Assembly (NCBI RefSeq): GCF_030553075.1
Contig: NZ_CP130701.1
Coordinates: forward strand, 2,294,001-2,358,000
DNA: 64,000 bases
Direction: 5' to 3'
DNA from: Halomonas sp. I5-271120
GTDB taxonomy: Bacteria; Pseudomonadota; Gammaproteobacteria; Pseudomonadales; Halomonadaceae
The translations under genes and the position numbers were made by a program. The notes below the pieces were generated by a model, which worked only from the letters and a program-made list of their open reading frames with translations, was not told the DNA's origin and did not search any database. Numbering within the stretch: the first letter of the stretch is position 1; every line of letters begins with the position of its first letter. Shown piece after piece: positions 50,328 to 59,960 of the stretch.

Positions 50328-50343
50328 ATGGTAGCGCTAACAT
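50328..50343. promoter_or_regulatory. LacI/GntR-type operator
   Basis: ATGGTAGCGCTAACAT is a 16-bp palindrome with one mismatch, centred on CG. It resembles the ATGTTACC-GGTAACAT-like operators of GntR-type LacI proteins. It lies about 103 bases before ltnD. Confidence 0.65.
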
Positions 50344-50445
50344 CAGCACATCGCCAGAGACAGTCAGCGGCCATTTTTGCCCCACTGTTGGCCCCTCTCG
50401 GCGAGCGGCCTATTCGCTCATGATCAACTCAGGTAGGAGTCTTCC

Positions 50446-51399
50446 GTGTCCCCACAAAACGCCTCATCCATCGGTGTCGTCGGCCTTGGTGCCATGGGTC
50501 TCGGCTCGGCTACGGCCATGCTCGAGGCCGGTCTGCCGGTCATTGGCTGTGATATTTCGGCCAAGGCCCGCGAGACCTTCGAGGCCCGCGGTGGACGCAG
50601 CGTGTCCACCCCCGCCGAGCTTGCCGCCGAGTGCCGCGTGGTGGTGCTGGTGGTGGTCAATGCCGAGCAGGTCGAGAGCGTGCTGTTCGATGCGCCGGCC
50701 CCGGGAGAGGCGGCCCTGGCCGAGCGTCTGGCGCCGGGCAGCCTGGTGATGCAGTGCGCCACGGTGGCACCGAGCTATGCCACGGCGCTCGGTGAGCGGT
50801 TGGCGGCGCTGAACCTCGAGATGCTCGATGCGCCAATCAGCGGCGGCGCCGCCAAGGCGCGCAGCGGCGATCTATCGGTGATGGCCTCCGGCGCCGAGTC
50901 GGCCTACGCCAAAGGCCAAGCGGCGCTCGACGCCATGGCGGCCAAGGTCTATCGCCTCGGCGATGCGCCGGGGCCCGGCTCCAGCGTCAAGCTGGTCAAC
51001 CAGCATCTGGCCGGCGTGCATATCGCCGCGGCCGCCGAGGCGCTGGCGCTGGGCATCCGCATGGGTATCGACCCCGAGGTGCTGTATGACGTGATCACCC
51101 ACTCGGCGGGCAATTCCTGGATGTTCGAGAACCGGGTGCCGCATATCCTCAAGGGCGACTACACCCCGCTCTCGGCGGTCGACATCTTCGTCAAGGATCT
51201 CAACATCGTGCATCAGACCGGCCGCGAGCTGCGTTTCTCGATGCCGGTGGCGGGCAGTGCCCTGCAGCAGTTCACCGCCGCCAGCGGCGCGGGCTTTGGC
51301 CGCGAGGATGACTCGGCGGTGATCAAGGTTTACCAGCGCCTTTCCGGCATCGACCTGCCGGCGGCCAACGACGGCGATGCGGGGGAGGGCCACTCATGA
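50446..51399 (+). CDS. ltnD: L-threonate dehydrogenase LtnD
   Basis: A 317-residue beta-hydroxyacid dehydrogenase oxidising L-threonate at C2 to 2-oxo-tetronate with NAD. Cofactor motif GVVGLGAMGLGSA, substrate loop DAPISGGAAKARSG, and catalytic Lys in VKLVNQHLAG are all canonical. GTG start with AGGAG 6 bases before. First gene of the acid-sugar operon; overlaps otnK in an ATGA junction. Confidence 0.9.
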   Translation: MSPQNASSIGVVGLGAMGLGSATAMLEAGLPVIGCDISAKARETFEARGGRSVSTPAELAAECRVVVLVVVNAEQVESVLFDAPAPGEAALAERLAPGSLVMQCATVAPSYATALGERLAALNLEMLDAPISGGAAKARSGDLSVMASGAESAYAKGQAALDAMAAKVYRLGDAPGPGSSVKLVNQHLAGVHIAAAAEALALGIRMGIDPEVLYDVITHSAGNSWMFENRVPHILKGDYTPLSAVDIFVKDLNIVHQTGRELRFSMPVAGSALQQFTAASGAGFGREDDSAVIKVYQRLSGIDLPAANDGDAGEGHS

Positions 51400-52730
51400 G
51401 GCGTGAGCCTGCTCCCAACATCGTCCTCGGCGCGATCGCTGATGATTTCACCGGCGCCACGGATCTTGCCAACAACCTGGTGCGCTCGGGCATGCGCACC
51501 CTGCAGGTGATCGGCGTGCCGAGCGCTGCTCTGTCGCTGGAAAATGTCGATGCGGTGGTGGTGGCACTCAAGTCACGTTCCTGCCCCGCGGCGGATGCCA
51601 TCCGCGATTCCCTGGCAGCCCTCGACTGGCTTCAGGCCCAGGGCGCCCGCCAGGTATTTTTCAAGTATTGCTCGACCTTCGATTCCACCGATGACGGCAA
51701 TATCGGCCCGGTGGCCGATGCTCTCCTAGATCAGCTGGGCAGCAAGCAGACGGTGATGGTGCCGGCCTTCCCGATCAACGGCCGCACCGTCTATCAGGGC
51801 CACCTGTTCGTCGGTGATCGGCTGCTCAATGACAGCGGTATGCAGCATCATCCCTTGAACCCGATGCGTGACGCCGACCTGGTGCGGGTGCTCGCAGGTC
51901 AGACGTCTCACCAAGTGGGCCTGCTGAATCGGGCGACCCTTGCCAAGGGGGCGCCGGCGGCCAGTGCGCATCTCTCCGACCTGCAGCAGGCAGGGGGCCG
52001 CCATGTGATCTGCGACACCCTGGATGAAAGCGATCTCGAGGTCATCGCCGCGGCTGTGGTCGAGATGCCGCTGGTCACCGGCGGCTCTGGCCTCGGTCAG
52101 GCGCTGCCGGCGGAGTATCGCAAGAAGGGCTGGCTTTCACCGGTCGAGAACGCCGGGCGATTGGCGCCGGCCAGCGGCGCGGCCCTGGTGCTTTCCGGCA
52201 GTTGCTCACGGGCGACGCTTGGCCAGGTCGAGCACTTTCTCGGCCGCCACGAAGGCCTCGCGCTTGACCCGCTGGCGCTGGCCGAAAGCGACGCGCCGAT
52301 CGAAGAAGCCCTTAACTTTGCGCGGGCGCGGCTATCCGGTGCGGCCGACGGCCCGGTACTGATCTATGCCTCGGCGGCGCCGCAGGCAGTGGAAGCCGCC
52401 CAGGCGAGCCTGGGCGCGGCGCGGGCCGGCGAGCTGGTCGAACGGGCGCTGGCCACTATCGCCCAGACGCTGGTCGCCGAGGGCGTGGGGCGGTTGCTGG
52501 TGGCCGGCGGCGAGACCTCCGGCGCGGTGGTCTCGGCGCTGGGCGTTGGCGAGCTGCGCATCGGCGAGCAGATCGACCCCGGCGTGCCATGGACCCAGAC
52601 ACAGGTGGCAGGCCGTGAGGCGCCTCTGTCGCTGGCGCTCAAGTCCGGCAACTTCGGCGGCGTCGATTTCTTCACCCGAGCCTTCGAGGTCCTTAACGAG
52701 CAGTCGGCCGCTCGAGAGGAGGGCGCATGA
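51396..52730 (+). CDS. otnK: 3-oxo-tetronate kinase OtnK (DUF1537)
   Basis: Encodes 444 residues of the four-carbon acid sugar kinase family (formerly DUF1537). The N-terminal domain has GAIADDFTGATDLANNLVRSGM; the C-terminal nucleotide-binding domain has LVLSGSCSRATLGQ and LLVAGGETSGAVVSALG. It phosphorylates 3-oxo-tetronate at O4. Coupled to ltnD and otnC by 4-base overlaps. Confidence 0.93.
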   Translation: MRREPAPNIVLGAIADDFTGATDLANNLVRSGMRTLQVIGVPSAALSLENVDAVVVALKSRSCPAADAIRDSLAALDWLQAQGARQVFFKYCSTFDSTDDGNIGPVADALLDQLGSKQTVMVPAFPINGRTVYQGHLFVGDRLLNDSGMQHHPLNPMRDADLVRVLAGQTSHQVGLLNRATLAKGAPAASAHLSDLQQAGGRHVICDTLDESDLEVIAAAVVEMPLVTGGSGLGQALPAEYRKKGWLSPVENAGRLAPASGAALVLSGSCSRATLGQVEHFLGRHEGLALDPLALAESDAPIEEALNFARARLSGAADGPVLIYASAAPQAVEAAQASLGAARAGELVERALATIAQTLVAEGVGRLLVAGGETSGAVVSALGVGELRIGEQIDPGVPWTQTQVAGREAPLSLALKSGNFGGVDFFTRAFEVLNEQSAAREEGA

Positions 52731-53374
52731 GCACGCGTGATGACAACCGCTTGCGCGAGCAGATCGCGGTCTACGGTAAGTCGCTGTTCGATCGCGGCCT
52801 GACCATGGGCTCCAGCGGCAATATCAGCGTGCGCCTCGATGATGGCGGCTGGCTGATGACGCCCACCAATGCCTGCCTTGGGCGGCTCGACCCGGTGCGT
52901 ATCTCGCGGCTCGACCGCGATGGCCGCCATCTGGATGGCGCCAAGCCGACCAAGGAAAGCGTGCTGCACATGGCGATGTACGGCGAGCGGCCTCAGTCCG
53001 AGGCCATCGTGCACCTGCATTCGACTCACTCGGTGGCGGTGTCCTGTCTGCCCGAGGTCGATCCCTGCGACTGCATCCCGCCGCTGACCGCCTACTACGT
53101 GATGCGGGTCGGCCGGCTGCCGCTGGTGCCCTATCACATGCCGGGCGACCCGGCGCTGGGTGATGCGGTCAAGGGGCTCGCCGGCAAGCACAGTGCCGTG
53201 CTGCTGGCCAATCACGGCCCGGTGGTGGCCGGGAAGTCATTGGAAGCTGCGGTCTATGCCACCGAGGAGCTCGAGGAGACCGCCAAGCTCTATCTGCTGC
53301 TGCGTGGCCAGAACCCCCGCGGCCTGACGGATGAGCAGGTGGCCGAGCTCGAGGCGCGTTTTCCTCGCGATTGA
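52727..53374 (+). CDS. otnC: 3-oxo-tetronate 4-phosphate decarboxylase OtnC
   Basis: A 215-residue class II aldolase-type protein (AraD/FucA fold). Zinc ligands are seen in VHLHSTHSVAV and LANHGPVVAG, with GSSGNISVRL near the N-terminus. It decarboxylates 3-oxo-tetronate 4-phosphate to dihydroxyacetone phosphate, the exit to glycolysis. ATGA overlap with otnK. Confidence 0.9.
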   Translation: MSTRDDNRLREQIAVYGKSLFDRGLTMGSSGNISVRLDDGGWLMTPTNACLGRLDPVRISRLDRDGRHLDGAKPTKESVLHMAMYGERPQSEAIVHLHSTHSVAVSCLPEVDPCDCIPPLTAYYVMRVGRLPLVPYHMPGDPALGDAVKGLAGKHSAVLLANHGPVVAGKSLEAAVYATEELEETAKLYLLLRGQNPRGLTDEQVAELEARFPRD

Positions 53375-53465
53375 CGTAGCCCGCCACTGAACACAATGCG
53401 GCGCCGCTTGCGCCGGGCGAAATGATCGAAAAGATCGACATAACAGAGAGTAAACAGGAATCGAT

Positions 53466-54260
53466 ATGATCCGAGTGGCCGCCAATCTCAGCATGCTGTT
53501 CCCGGAACAGGCCTTCATGGAGCGCTTCTCGGCCGCCGCCGCGGCCGGTTTCCAAGGCGTCGAATACCTCTTTCCCTATGTCTTCGATGCCCGGGAACTG
53601 CGCTCGGCGCTGGATGACAACGGCTTGCAGCAGGTGCTGTTCAACCTGCCGCCCGGGGACTGGGACGCCGGCGAGCGGGGGCTGGCGAGCCTGCCCGGCC
53701 GTGAGGCTGAATTCCGCGATAGCGTCGTTGAGGGTATTCGCTATGCGCAGGCGCTGGACTGTCCGCGGCTACACGCCATGGCGGGCCTGCTGCCTGAGGG
53801 CGCCGATGCGGCGACCCGAGACGCGCACCTGGCCACCTATATCGAGAATCTACGCTTCGCGGCCGGAGAGCTTGAGAAGGTCGGCAAGACGTTGCTGATT
53901 GAGCCGATCAACGGCCGCGACATGCCGGGCTTCTACCTGCAGCGCCAGGGTCAGGCCCGTGAGGTAGTCGAACGGGTCGGTGCCGACAATCTCAAGGTGC
54001 AGTTTGATCTCTATCACTGCCAGATCGTCGAGGGGGACCTGATCCGCAACATGGAGGCGCAGTTCCCGCACATCGGTCACGTGCAGCTCGCCGGGGTGCC
54101 GGAGCGTCATGAGCCGGACCTGGGTGAGGTGAATTACCCGGCGGTGCTCGCCCACCTTGATGCGCTGGGCTATCAGGGCTGGGTGGGCTGCGAATACCGG
54201 CCGGCCGGCGATACCCGCGCGGGACTCGCCTGGGGTCGCGATTATGGCCTGCACGGCTGA
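53466..54260 (+). CDS. otnI: 2-oxo-tetronate isomerase OtnI
   Basis: A 264-residue TIM-barrel protein of the hydroxypyruvate-isomerase family: ANLSMLFPEQAFMERF, GFQGVEYLFPY, LLIEPINGRDMPGFYL, VQFDLYHCQ and GWVGCEYRPAGDT. It converts 2-oxo-tetronate to 3-oxo-tetronate ahead of the kinase. AGGA lies 6 bases before the ATG. It lies 91 bp after otnC. Confidence 0.9.
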   Translation: MIRVAANLSMLFPEQAFMERFSAAAAAGFQGVEYLFPYVFDARELRSALDDNGLQQVLFNLPPGDWDAGERGLASLPGREAEFRDSVVEGIRYAQALDCPRLHAMAGLLPEGADAATRDAHLATYIENLRFAAGELEKVGKTLLIEPINGRDMPGFYLQRQGQAREVVERVGADNLKVQFDLYHCQIVEGDLIRNMEAQFPHIGHVQLAGVPERHEPDLGEVNYPAVLAHLDALGYQGWVGCEYRPAGDTRAGLAWGRDYGLHG

Positions 54261-54314
54261 ATCCTCGGCGATGCTTTTTCACGACACGTTTTTAACAACC
54301 ACCAGGTAGCTGAC

Positions 54315-55277
54315 ATGCACGTTCTGATCACCGGTGCCGCCGGTTTCCTCGGCCAACGCCTCGTCCACGCCCTCGCCACCTGTCGCGAACTGGACGGTGA
54401 GCCGCTCACACGCCTGACCCTGGTCGACCAGGTGGAGGCACCCGCGCCCGAAATTGCAGGCGTCGAGTGCGTCGCTCGGGCCATCGACATCGCCGCTCCC
54501 GGTGCACTGGACTCAAGCCTCGACGAGCACCCGGAGGTCATCTTTCACCTCGCCGCGGTGGTCAGTTCGGCCGCCGAGGCCGACCTGGATCTGGGTATCA
54601 CCGTCAATTTCGAGGCCACTCGGGCGCTGCTCGAGGGCTGCCGGGCCCGCAAGCTATCGGCCACTCGCCTGATCATGGCCAGTTCGGTGGCGGTCTATGG
54701 CGGCGACCTGCCGGATGTCGTCGAGGACATGACCGCGCTGACGCCGCAGAGCTCCTATGGCACCCAGAAGGCGATGTGCGAGTTGCTGATTACCGACTAC
54801 AGCCGCCGCGGCCTGATCGATGGGCGGGTGCTGCGTCTGCCGACCATCGTCATCCGCCCGGGTCGGCCCAATGCCGCGGCCTCGAGCTTTGCCTCGAGCA
54901 TCCTGCGCGAGCCGCTCAACGGCGAGGATGCCGTCTGCCCGGTGCCCACCGATCTCGAGCTGTTCGTGATGTCGCCGCGCCGGGTCACCGAGGCGCTGAT
55001 CCACGGCGCCGAGGTAGCCGGCGAGGCCTTCGGCCCCTCCCGAGCCCTGATGCTGCCGGGCATCACGGTGAGCGTCGCCGAGATGCTCGAGGCGCTGCGC
55101 GAGATCGGGGGCGACGAGGCACTGGCTCGAGTCCGCCACGAGGCTGACCCGCGCATCGAGGCCATCGTCGCCAGCTGGCCGTCTCGCTTCATCAACGCAC
55201 GCGCCCGGGAGCTCGGCTTCCAGGGCGATGCCAACCTTCGCGACATCGTCGAGAGCTATCTCGGCGAGCGTGACTGA
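54315..55277 (+). CDS. denD: D-erythronate dehydrogenase DenD
   Basis: A 320-residue extended SDR (NAD-dependent epimerase/dehydratase fold) with ITGAAGFLGQRL at the N-terminus and the catalytic Tyr-X3-Lys in SSYGTQKAMCE. In this operon context it matches DenD, which oxidises D-erythronate to 2-oxo-tetronate, providing a second entry to the pathway beside LtnD. Confidence 0.87.
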   Translation: MHVLITGAAGFLGQRLVHALATCRELDGEPLTRLTLVDQVEAPAPEIAGVECVARAIDIAAPGALDSSLDEHPEVIFHLAAVVSSAAEADLDLGITVNFEATRALLEGCRARKLSATRLIMASSVAVYGGDLPDVVEDMTALTPQSSYGTQKAMCELLITDYSRRGLIDGRVLRLPTIVIRPGRPNAAASSFASSILREPLNGEDAVCPVPTDLELFVMSPRRVTEALIHGAEVAGEAFGPSRALMLPGITVSVAEMLEALREIGGDEALARVRHEADPRIEAIVASWPSRFINARARELGFQGDANLRDIVESYLGERD

Positions 55278-55336
55278 GTCCTCGATCCCGTCGAGGAACA
55301 CCCCAGCGTGTCTCTGCAACCCAAGAGGTCATAACA

Positions 55337-56338
55337 ATGAAAGCCAAGTTTGCACGCCACAGCCTGTCCGTTGCCATCGGCAGCCTCACCACCGCTGCCC
55401 TGGCGCTCGGCGCCATGAATGCCCAGGCGGCCCAGACCATCAACCTGGGGCATACCCTCTCCGACAGTTCCCACTACTCGGTGGGCGCGGATGCCTTCAA
55501 GGAGACCCTCGAGCGACTGAGTGACGGTGAGTTCGAGGTGGTCGAGCATCCGTCCGGCGCCCTGGGTGGCGAGCGGGCGATGATCGAGGGGCTGCAGATT
55601 GGCACCGTCGATGTGGTCATCACCTCCACCGGCCCGCTGGGCAACTTCGTGCCGCAGACTTATGTGCTGGATCTGCCGTTCCTGTTCAAGGACTACGATC
55701 AGGCCCGCTGCGTGCTGGACGGCGAGATCGGCCAGGATCTGCTCGACAAGATGGGCGAGCATAATCTGGTGGGGCTTGCCTGGTCGGAGAACGGCTTCCG
55801 CCACATGACCAACAGCAAGCGTCCGGTGACATCGCCGGAGGACGCCGCGGGACTGAAGATCCGCACCATGGAGAACAAGGTGCACATGGCGGCCTTCGAG
55901 CAGATGGGTGTGCATCCGACGCCGATGGCCTTCCCGGAGGTCTTCACGGCGCTGCAGCAGGGCACCGTGGACGGCCAGGAGAACCCCATCACGGTGATCG
56001 TGGCGAGCAAGTTCTGGGAAGTGCAGGATAACCTGTCGCTGACCGGCCACGTCTACTCGCCGGCCATCGTGCTCGGCTCGCCGGTGCTGATGGATGGCCT
56101 CAGCGAGGAAGAGCAGGGCTGGTTTGAACAGGCCGCTCAGGCCTCTGCCCAGGCCACTCGCGAGGAAGTGTCGCGCCTCGAGCGTGATGGCGTGGAGATG
56201 CTTCGCGAGAAGGGCATGACCGTCGAGACCGACATCGACAAGGCGCCGTTCCAGGAAGCCGTCAAGCCCGCCTACCAGATCTACACCGACCAGTACGGCA
56301 GCGAGATGCTCGACCGTATCCGTGCCAGCGACTGCTAA
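55337..56338 (+). CDS. TRAP transporter solute-binding protein (DctP family)
   Basis: Encodes 333 residues with a signal peptide (LSVAIGSLTTAALALGAMNAQA) and a DctP-type fold: INLGHTLSDSSHYSVGADAF, LGGERAMIEGLQIGTVDV, GLKIRTMENKVHMAAFEQMG, PMAFPEVFTALQQGTVDGQENP; the Arg in LKIRTM binds the carboxylate in this family. It collects an organic acid, here probably threonate or erythronate, in the periplasm. GAGG precedes the ATG. First of three transporter genes. Confidence 0.92.
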   Translation: MKAKFARHSLSVAIGSLTTAALALGAMNAQAAQTINLGHTLSDSSHYSVGADAFKETLERLSDGEFEVVEHPSGALGGERAMIEGLQIGTVDVVITSTGPLGNFVPQTYVLDLPFLFKDYDQARCVLDGEIGQDLLDKMGEHNLVGLAWSENGFRHMTNSKRPVTSPEDAAGLKIRTMENKVHMAAFEQMGVHPTPMAFPEVFTALQQGTVDGQENPITVIVASKFWEVQDNLSLTGHVYSPAIVLGSPVLMDGLSEEEQGWFEQAAQASAQATREEVSRLERDGVEMLREKGMTVETDIDKAPFQEAVKPAYQIYTDQYGSEMLDRIRASDC

Positions 56339-56390
56339 CGCTGGCGACACCCTGATCCGGCGCCGGGCGGCGCCGGATTTTCCCTAAAGT

Positions 56391-57068
56391 ATGGTGGATG
56401 TGATGGTGGAGCTCTTCCTGCGCTTCGAGCGCCTGACCACCCGGATCGCCCTGCTGGCGGCGATCGCGATGCTGATCATCTCGGTCACCCTGGGCTTCTA
56501 TCAGGTAGTGACCCGCTTCGTGCTGGACGCGCCTTCGACCTGGTCGGAGGTGATCTCCCGCTCGGCGATGATCTGGTGCGTGTTCCTCGGCGCGGCGGCC
56601 GGCTTTCGCGGCGGCTTCATGATGTCTGTCGAGGTCATCTACAAGCTGCTGCCTACGCGTCGACTGATCTGGCTCGAGGCCTTCGTGGCCCTGTGCTGCC
56701 TGATCGTGTTTCTGGTGCTGGTCCAGTACGGCACGTCCATGACCCTGCGCGTGCGGACGCAAATGCTCTCTGGGCTAGAGGTGTCGATCGCCTGGGCCTA
56801 TGCGGCCATGCCGGTCGGGGCGGGTTTCGCGCTGATCGCCGTGCTGGCGCGCCTGCTCGCTCAGGTCACCGGTCGCGAGACCATCGGCCCTGAGGAAAGT
56901 GAGACCCCCAAGGTCGCGGCGCCCACGCCGGACACCCATTCGCGCTCGGTGCATCAAGCCAGCGCTCCTGAATCAAATACTCCTGAATCAAGTGCTACTC
57001 AATCAAGTGCTTCGCGCGATGGCGCGACGGCGCAGACGACCCATCCGCAAGACGAGGTGCGCCCATGA
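56391..57068 (+). CDS. TRAP transporter small permease (DctQ family)
   Basis: A 225-residue protein with four hydrophobic helices (ALLAAIAMLIISVTLGFYQVV; LGAAAGFRGGFMM; LVQYG region; AGFALIAVLARLLAQ), the DctQ layout. The last about 50 residues are a polar tail with three 5-residue repeats. Start is ATG 56391 or 56403; neither has a strong site. ATGA overlap with the large permease. Confidence 0.85.
   Translation: MVDVMVELFLRFERLTTRIALLAAIAMLIISVTLGFYQVVTRFVLDAPSTWSEVISRSAMIWCVFLGAAAGFRGGFMMSVEVIYKLLPTRRLIWLEAFVALCCLIVFLVLVQYGTSMTLRVRTQMLSGLEVSIAWAYAAMPVGAGFALIAVLARLLAQVTGRETIGPEESETPKVAAPTPDTHSRSVHQASAPESNTPESSATQSSASRDGATAQTTHPQDEVRP
56964..57008 (+). repeat. three in-frame 15-bp repeats in the dctQ-type gene
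   Basis: GCTCCTGAATCAAAT, ACTCCTGAATCAAGT and GCTACTCAATCAAGT encode APESN, TPESS and ATQSS in the cytosolic tail of the small TRAP permease. Confidence 0.7.
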
Positions 57069-58339
57069 ATGCGGCCATTGGTCTGTCGTTGATCATCCTG
57101 TTCAGCCTCGGGGTGCCGATCGCCATCTCGATTCTGCTGGCCTCGATCATAGGCATCGAATTCTTCTCGCGTCTGCCGCTGCTGCTGGTGCCGCAGCAGA
57201 TGTTCGTCGGCATCGACAATTTTCCGTTGATGGCGATTCCCTTCTTCATCCTCGCCGGCAACCTGATGGCCGCCGGCGGGATCTCCCGGCGCCTGGTCGA
57301 TCTGGCCAAGGCGATGGTCGGCGGCGTGCAGGGCGGCCTGGCCATGACCTGCGTGCTGACCTGCATGATGTTCGCGGCGGTGTCCGGCTCAAGCGTGGCG
57401 ACTACCTTCGCCATCGGCTCGATCCTGATTCCGGCGATGGTTAAGCACTACTACCCGCGGCCGCTGGCGGCCTCCATCCAGGCCTCGTCGGCCGAGCTCG
57501 GGGTGCTGATTCCGCCCTCGATCCCGCTGATCCTGTATGGCGTCAGCACCGATACCTCGATCGGCAAGCTGTTTATCGCCGGCATAGGCCCTGGGCTTCT
57601 GATCGGCGGCGCGCTGCTGCTGTTTTTGTACCTCTTCTGCAAGATCCGCGGCTATGGCCTGCGGGACCGTGAGGATCGCCACGATCTGCCCACGGCCTTC
57701 AAGCGCGCCTGGGCAGCGATGCTGATGCCGGTGGTGGTGATCGGCGGTATCTACGGCGGCGTCTTCACGCCCACCGAGGCGTCCGCGGTGGCAGTGTTCT
57801 ATGCGGTGATCGTCGGTGGATTGGTGTATCGCGAGCTGAACATGGACGAGCTGGTGCCGATCCTCAAGCAGAGTGTGATTTCCACTGCTGCGGTGATGCT
57901 GATCATTGCGGCCGCAGCCCTGTTCAGCTTCCTGATCAGCCGCTCGGGTCTACCGGCTCAGGTAGCGGGATGGGTGACGCAGGTCTTCGATAGCCCGATC
58001 TCCTTCCTGCTGGCGGTGAACGTGATGCTGCTGATCGTCGGGATGTTCATCGAGACCTCGGCGGCGATCCTGGTGCTGGCCCCGATCTTCACGCCGATTG
58101 CCGTCCAATACGGCATCGACCCGGTGCACTTCGGCCTGATCGTGGTGGTCAACCTAGCACTCGGCATGTTCACGCCACCGCTTGGCGTCAACCTGTTCGC
58201 CGCCTGTGCGGTGGCCAAGCTGTCGATCGACCAGCTGTTGCCCTGGCTGATGCGCTTCGTGCTGGTGGTGCTGGCCTGCCTGATCGCGATTACCTATATG
58301 CCTTGGATCTCGCTCGGCCTGGTCGACCTGCTGTACTGA
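57065..58339 (+). CDS. TRAP transporter large permease (DctM family)
   Basis: A 424-residue inner-membrane protein with about 12 helices, the DctM size. Family blocks: IPFFILAGNLMAAGGISRRLVDLA, ELGVLIPPSIPLILYGVSTDTSIGKLFIAGIGPG, FTPTEASAVAVFYA and LALGMFTPPLGVNLFAACAVA. It forms the sodium-driven channel for the acid sugar. Confidence 0.93.
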   Translation: MNAAIGLSLIILFSLGVPIAISILLASIIGIEFFSRLPLLLVPQQMFVGIDNFPLMAIPFFILAGNLMAAGGISRRLVDLAKAMVGGVQGGLAMTCVLTCMMFAAVSGSSVATTFAIGSILIPAMVKHYYPRPLAASIQASSAELGVLIPPSIPLILYGVSTDTSIGKLFIAGIGPGLLIGGALLLFLYLFCKIRGYGLRDREDRHDLPTAFKRAWAAMLMPVVVIGGIYGGVFTPTEASAVAVFYAVIVGGLVYRELNMDELVPILKQSVISTAAVMLIIAAAALFSFLISRSGLPAQVAGWVTQVFDSPISFLLAVNVMLLIVGMFIETSAAILVLAPIFTPIAVQYGIDPVHFGLIVVVNLALGMFTPPLGVNLFAACAVAKLSIDQLLPWLMRFVLVVLACLIAITYMPWISLGLVDLLY

Positions 58340-58423
58340 CCGCCACCGATCAATCAACGACGAACGACGTAGACATGAGCGCGCAACACTCAGATATAAC
58401 AACAAGCAAAGGAGAGTTAATCG

Positions 58424-59884
58424 ATGCGTGAGCTGCCTATCACGCCTCCTGCGGGCGCCCTGATCGACGGCCGCTGGATGGACATTGCCGAGACGCTGAT
58501 GGTCGAGGCCCCGGCCAGTGCGGAGCCGCTGGCGCGGATTGCCCGCGGTGGCGAGGCCGAGATCGACGCCGCCGTGGCGGCGGCGCGCCGTGCCTTTGAT
58601 GGTGAGACCGGCGACTGGCCTGCCTGGCCAGCGCGCCGCCGCGGGCAGTGGCTCTCGGCTTTCGCAGACGCCATCGAGGCTGATGCCGAGACGCTGGCGG
58701 CCCTCGAATGTGCCGATACCGGCAAGCCGATCAGCCAGGCCCGGGCGGATATCGCCGCCTGTGCTCGCTATTTCCGCTTCTATGCCGGCGGGGCCGACAA
58801 GCTTCACGGCGAGACGATTCCCTTCGAGACCGGCTATGCGGTGATGACGCTGCGCGAGCCCTTCGGCGTCTGTGCGCAGATCATCCCCTGGAACTATCCC
58901 GCCCAGATATTCGGTCGCTGCGTGGCCGCGGCGCTGGCCGCCGGCAACACCGTGGTGTTGAAACCCGCCGAGGATGCCTGCCTGAGCGTATTGCACCTGG
59001 CGACGCTTGCCAGCCGCACGGAGCTGCCGCCTGGGGTGCTCAACGTGGTGCCGGGGCTCGGGCGCGAAGCGGGTGCGGCGCTGGCGGCGCACCCGGGTAT
59101 CGATCATTTATCGTTCACCGGTTCGCCGGCCACCGGGACCCGGGTCAACCAGGCGGCCGCCGAGCACCATGTGCCGGTGACCCTGGAGCTTGGCGGCAAG
59201 TCGCCGCAGCTGGTATTCGCGGATGCCGATCTGGACGCAGCGCTGCCGGCGGTGCTGCGCGGCATTATCCAGAACGCGGGTCAGACATGCTCGGCCGGCA
59301 GCCGCCTGCTGGTCGAGGCGGCCTGCTTCGATGAGGTGGTGTCGCGACTGGCCGATCACTTCGCGGCCCTGCGCTGCGATGCCGGCGAGCGTGATGCTGA
59401 CTGTGGGCCGCTGATCAACGGCCGCCAGCGCGAGCAGCTGGAAACGCGGCTTGCGGCGGCGAAGGCTGACGGCATTCGCGTTGCGGCGGCGGGGCAGCTT
59501 GCCCCGGACGCCCCCGAAAGCGGCCACTTCGTGGTGCCGCAGCTGCTGGTGGATGTGCCCGACGGGCATGCGGTGACCCGCGAGGAGCTGTTCGGGCCAG
59601 TGTTGGTGGTGCAGTCCTTCGAAAGCGAGGCTGAGGCCCTGAAACTCGCCAATGCCACCGACTTCGGTCTCTGTGCCGGCGTCTGGACCCGCGATGGAGG
59701 GCGTCAGTTGCGCCTGGCCAAGGGTATCCGCAGTGGTCAGGTGTTCGTCAATAACTATGGCGCCGCAGGCGGCGTCGAGCTGCCCTTCGGTGGGGTGGGG
59801 CGCTCCGGCCATGGTCGCGAAAAAGGCTTCGAGGGCCTGAAGAGCTATACCCGCCTCAAGACCGTTGCCATCCGCCACGGTTAG
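58424..59884 (+). CDS. aldehyde dehydrogenase family protein
   Basis: Encodes 486 residues of the NAD(P)-dependent aldehyde dehydrogenase superfamily, nearest betaine-aldehyde-type enzymes. The glutamate is in TLELGGKSPQ and the catalytic Cys in NAGQTCSAGSR, with IPWNYPAQIFGR for cofactor binding. AAGGAGAG precedes the ATG. It follows the TRAP genes by 84 bp; it might oxidise an aldehyde precursor of the tetronates (for example erythrose or threose), an inference. Confidence 0.88.
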   Translation: MRELPITPPAGALIDGRWMDIAETLMVEAPASAEPLARIARGGEAEIDAAVAAARRAFDGETGDWPAWPARRRGQWLSAFADAIEADAETLAALECADTGKPISQARADIAACARYFRFYAGGADKLHGETIPFETGYAVMTLREPFGVCAQIIPWNYPAQIFGRCVAAALAAGNTVVLKPAEDACLSVLHLATLASRTELPPGVLNVVPGLGREAGAALAAHPGIDHLSFTGSPATGTRVNQAAAEHHVPVTLELGGKSPQLVFADADLDAALPAVLRGIIQNAGQTCSAGSRLLVEAACFDEVVSRLADHFAALRCDAGERDADCGPLINGRQREQLETRLAAAKADGIRVAAAGQLAPDAPESGHFVVPQLLVDVPDGHAVTREELFGPVLVVQSFESEAEALKLANATDFGLCAGVWTRDGGRQLRLAKGIRSGQVFVNNYGAAGGVELPFGGVGRSGHGREKGFEGLKSYTRLKTVAIRHG

Positions 59885-59960
59885 GCGCACTGACCCCCTT
59901 TTCCAATTTATCCCCCTTTTTATCACGGCCTATTCATCAAGGCTGACAAGGAGCAAGAGC

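Larger units (their letters stand above)
50045..50445. other. divergent control region, 401 bp
   Basis: Between the LacI-type regulator and ltnD. It holds a C/T-rich leader, four tandem 12-bp TCAGCTGCT repeats (50127-50175) and a LacI-type operator (50328-50343). No gene is supported. Confidence 0.6.
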
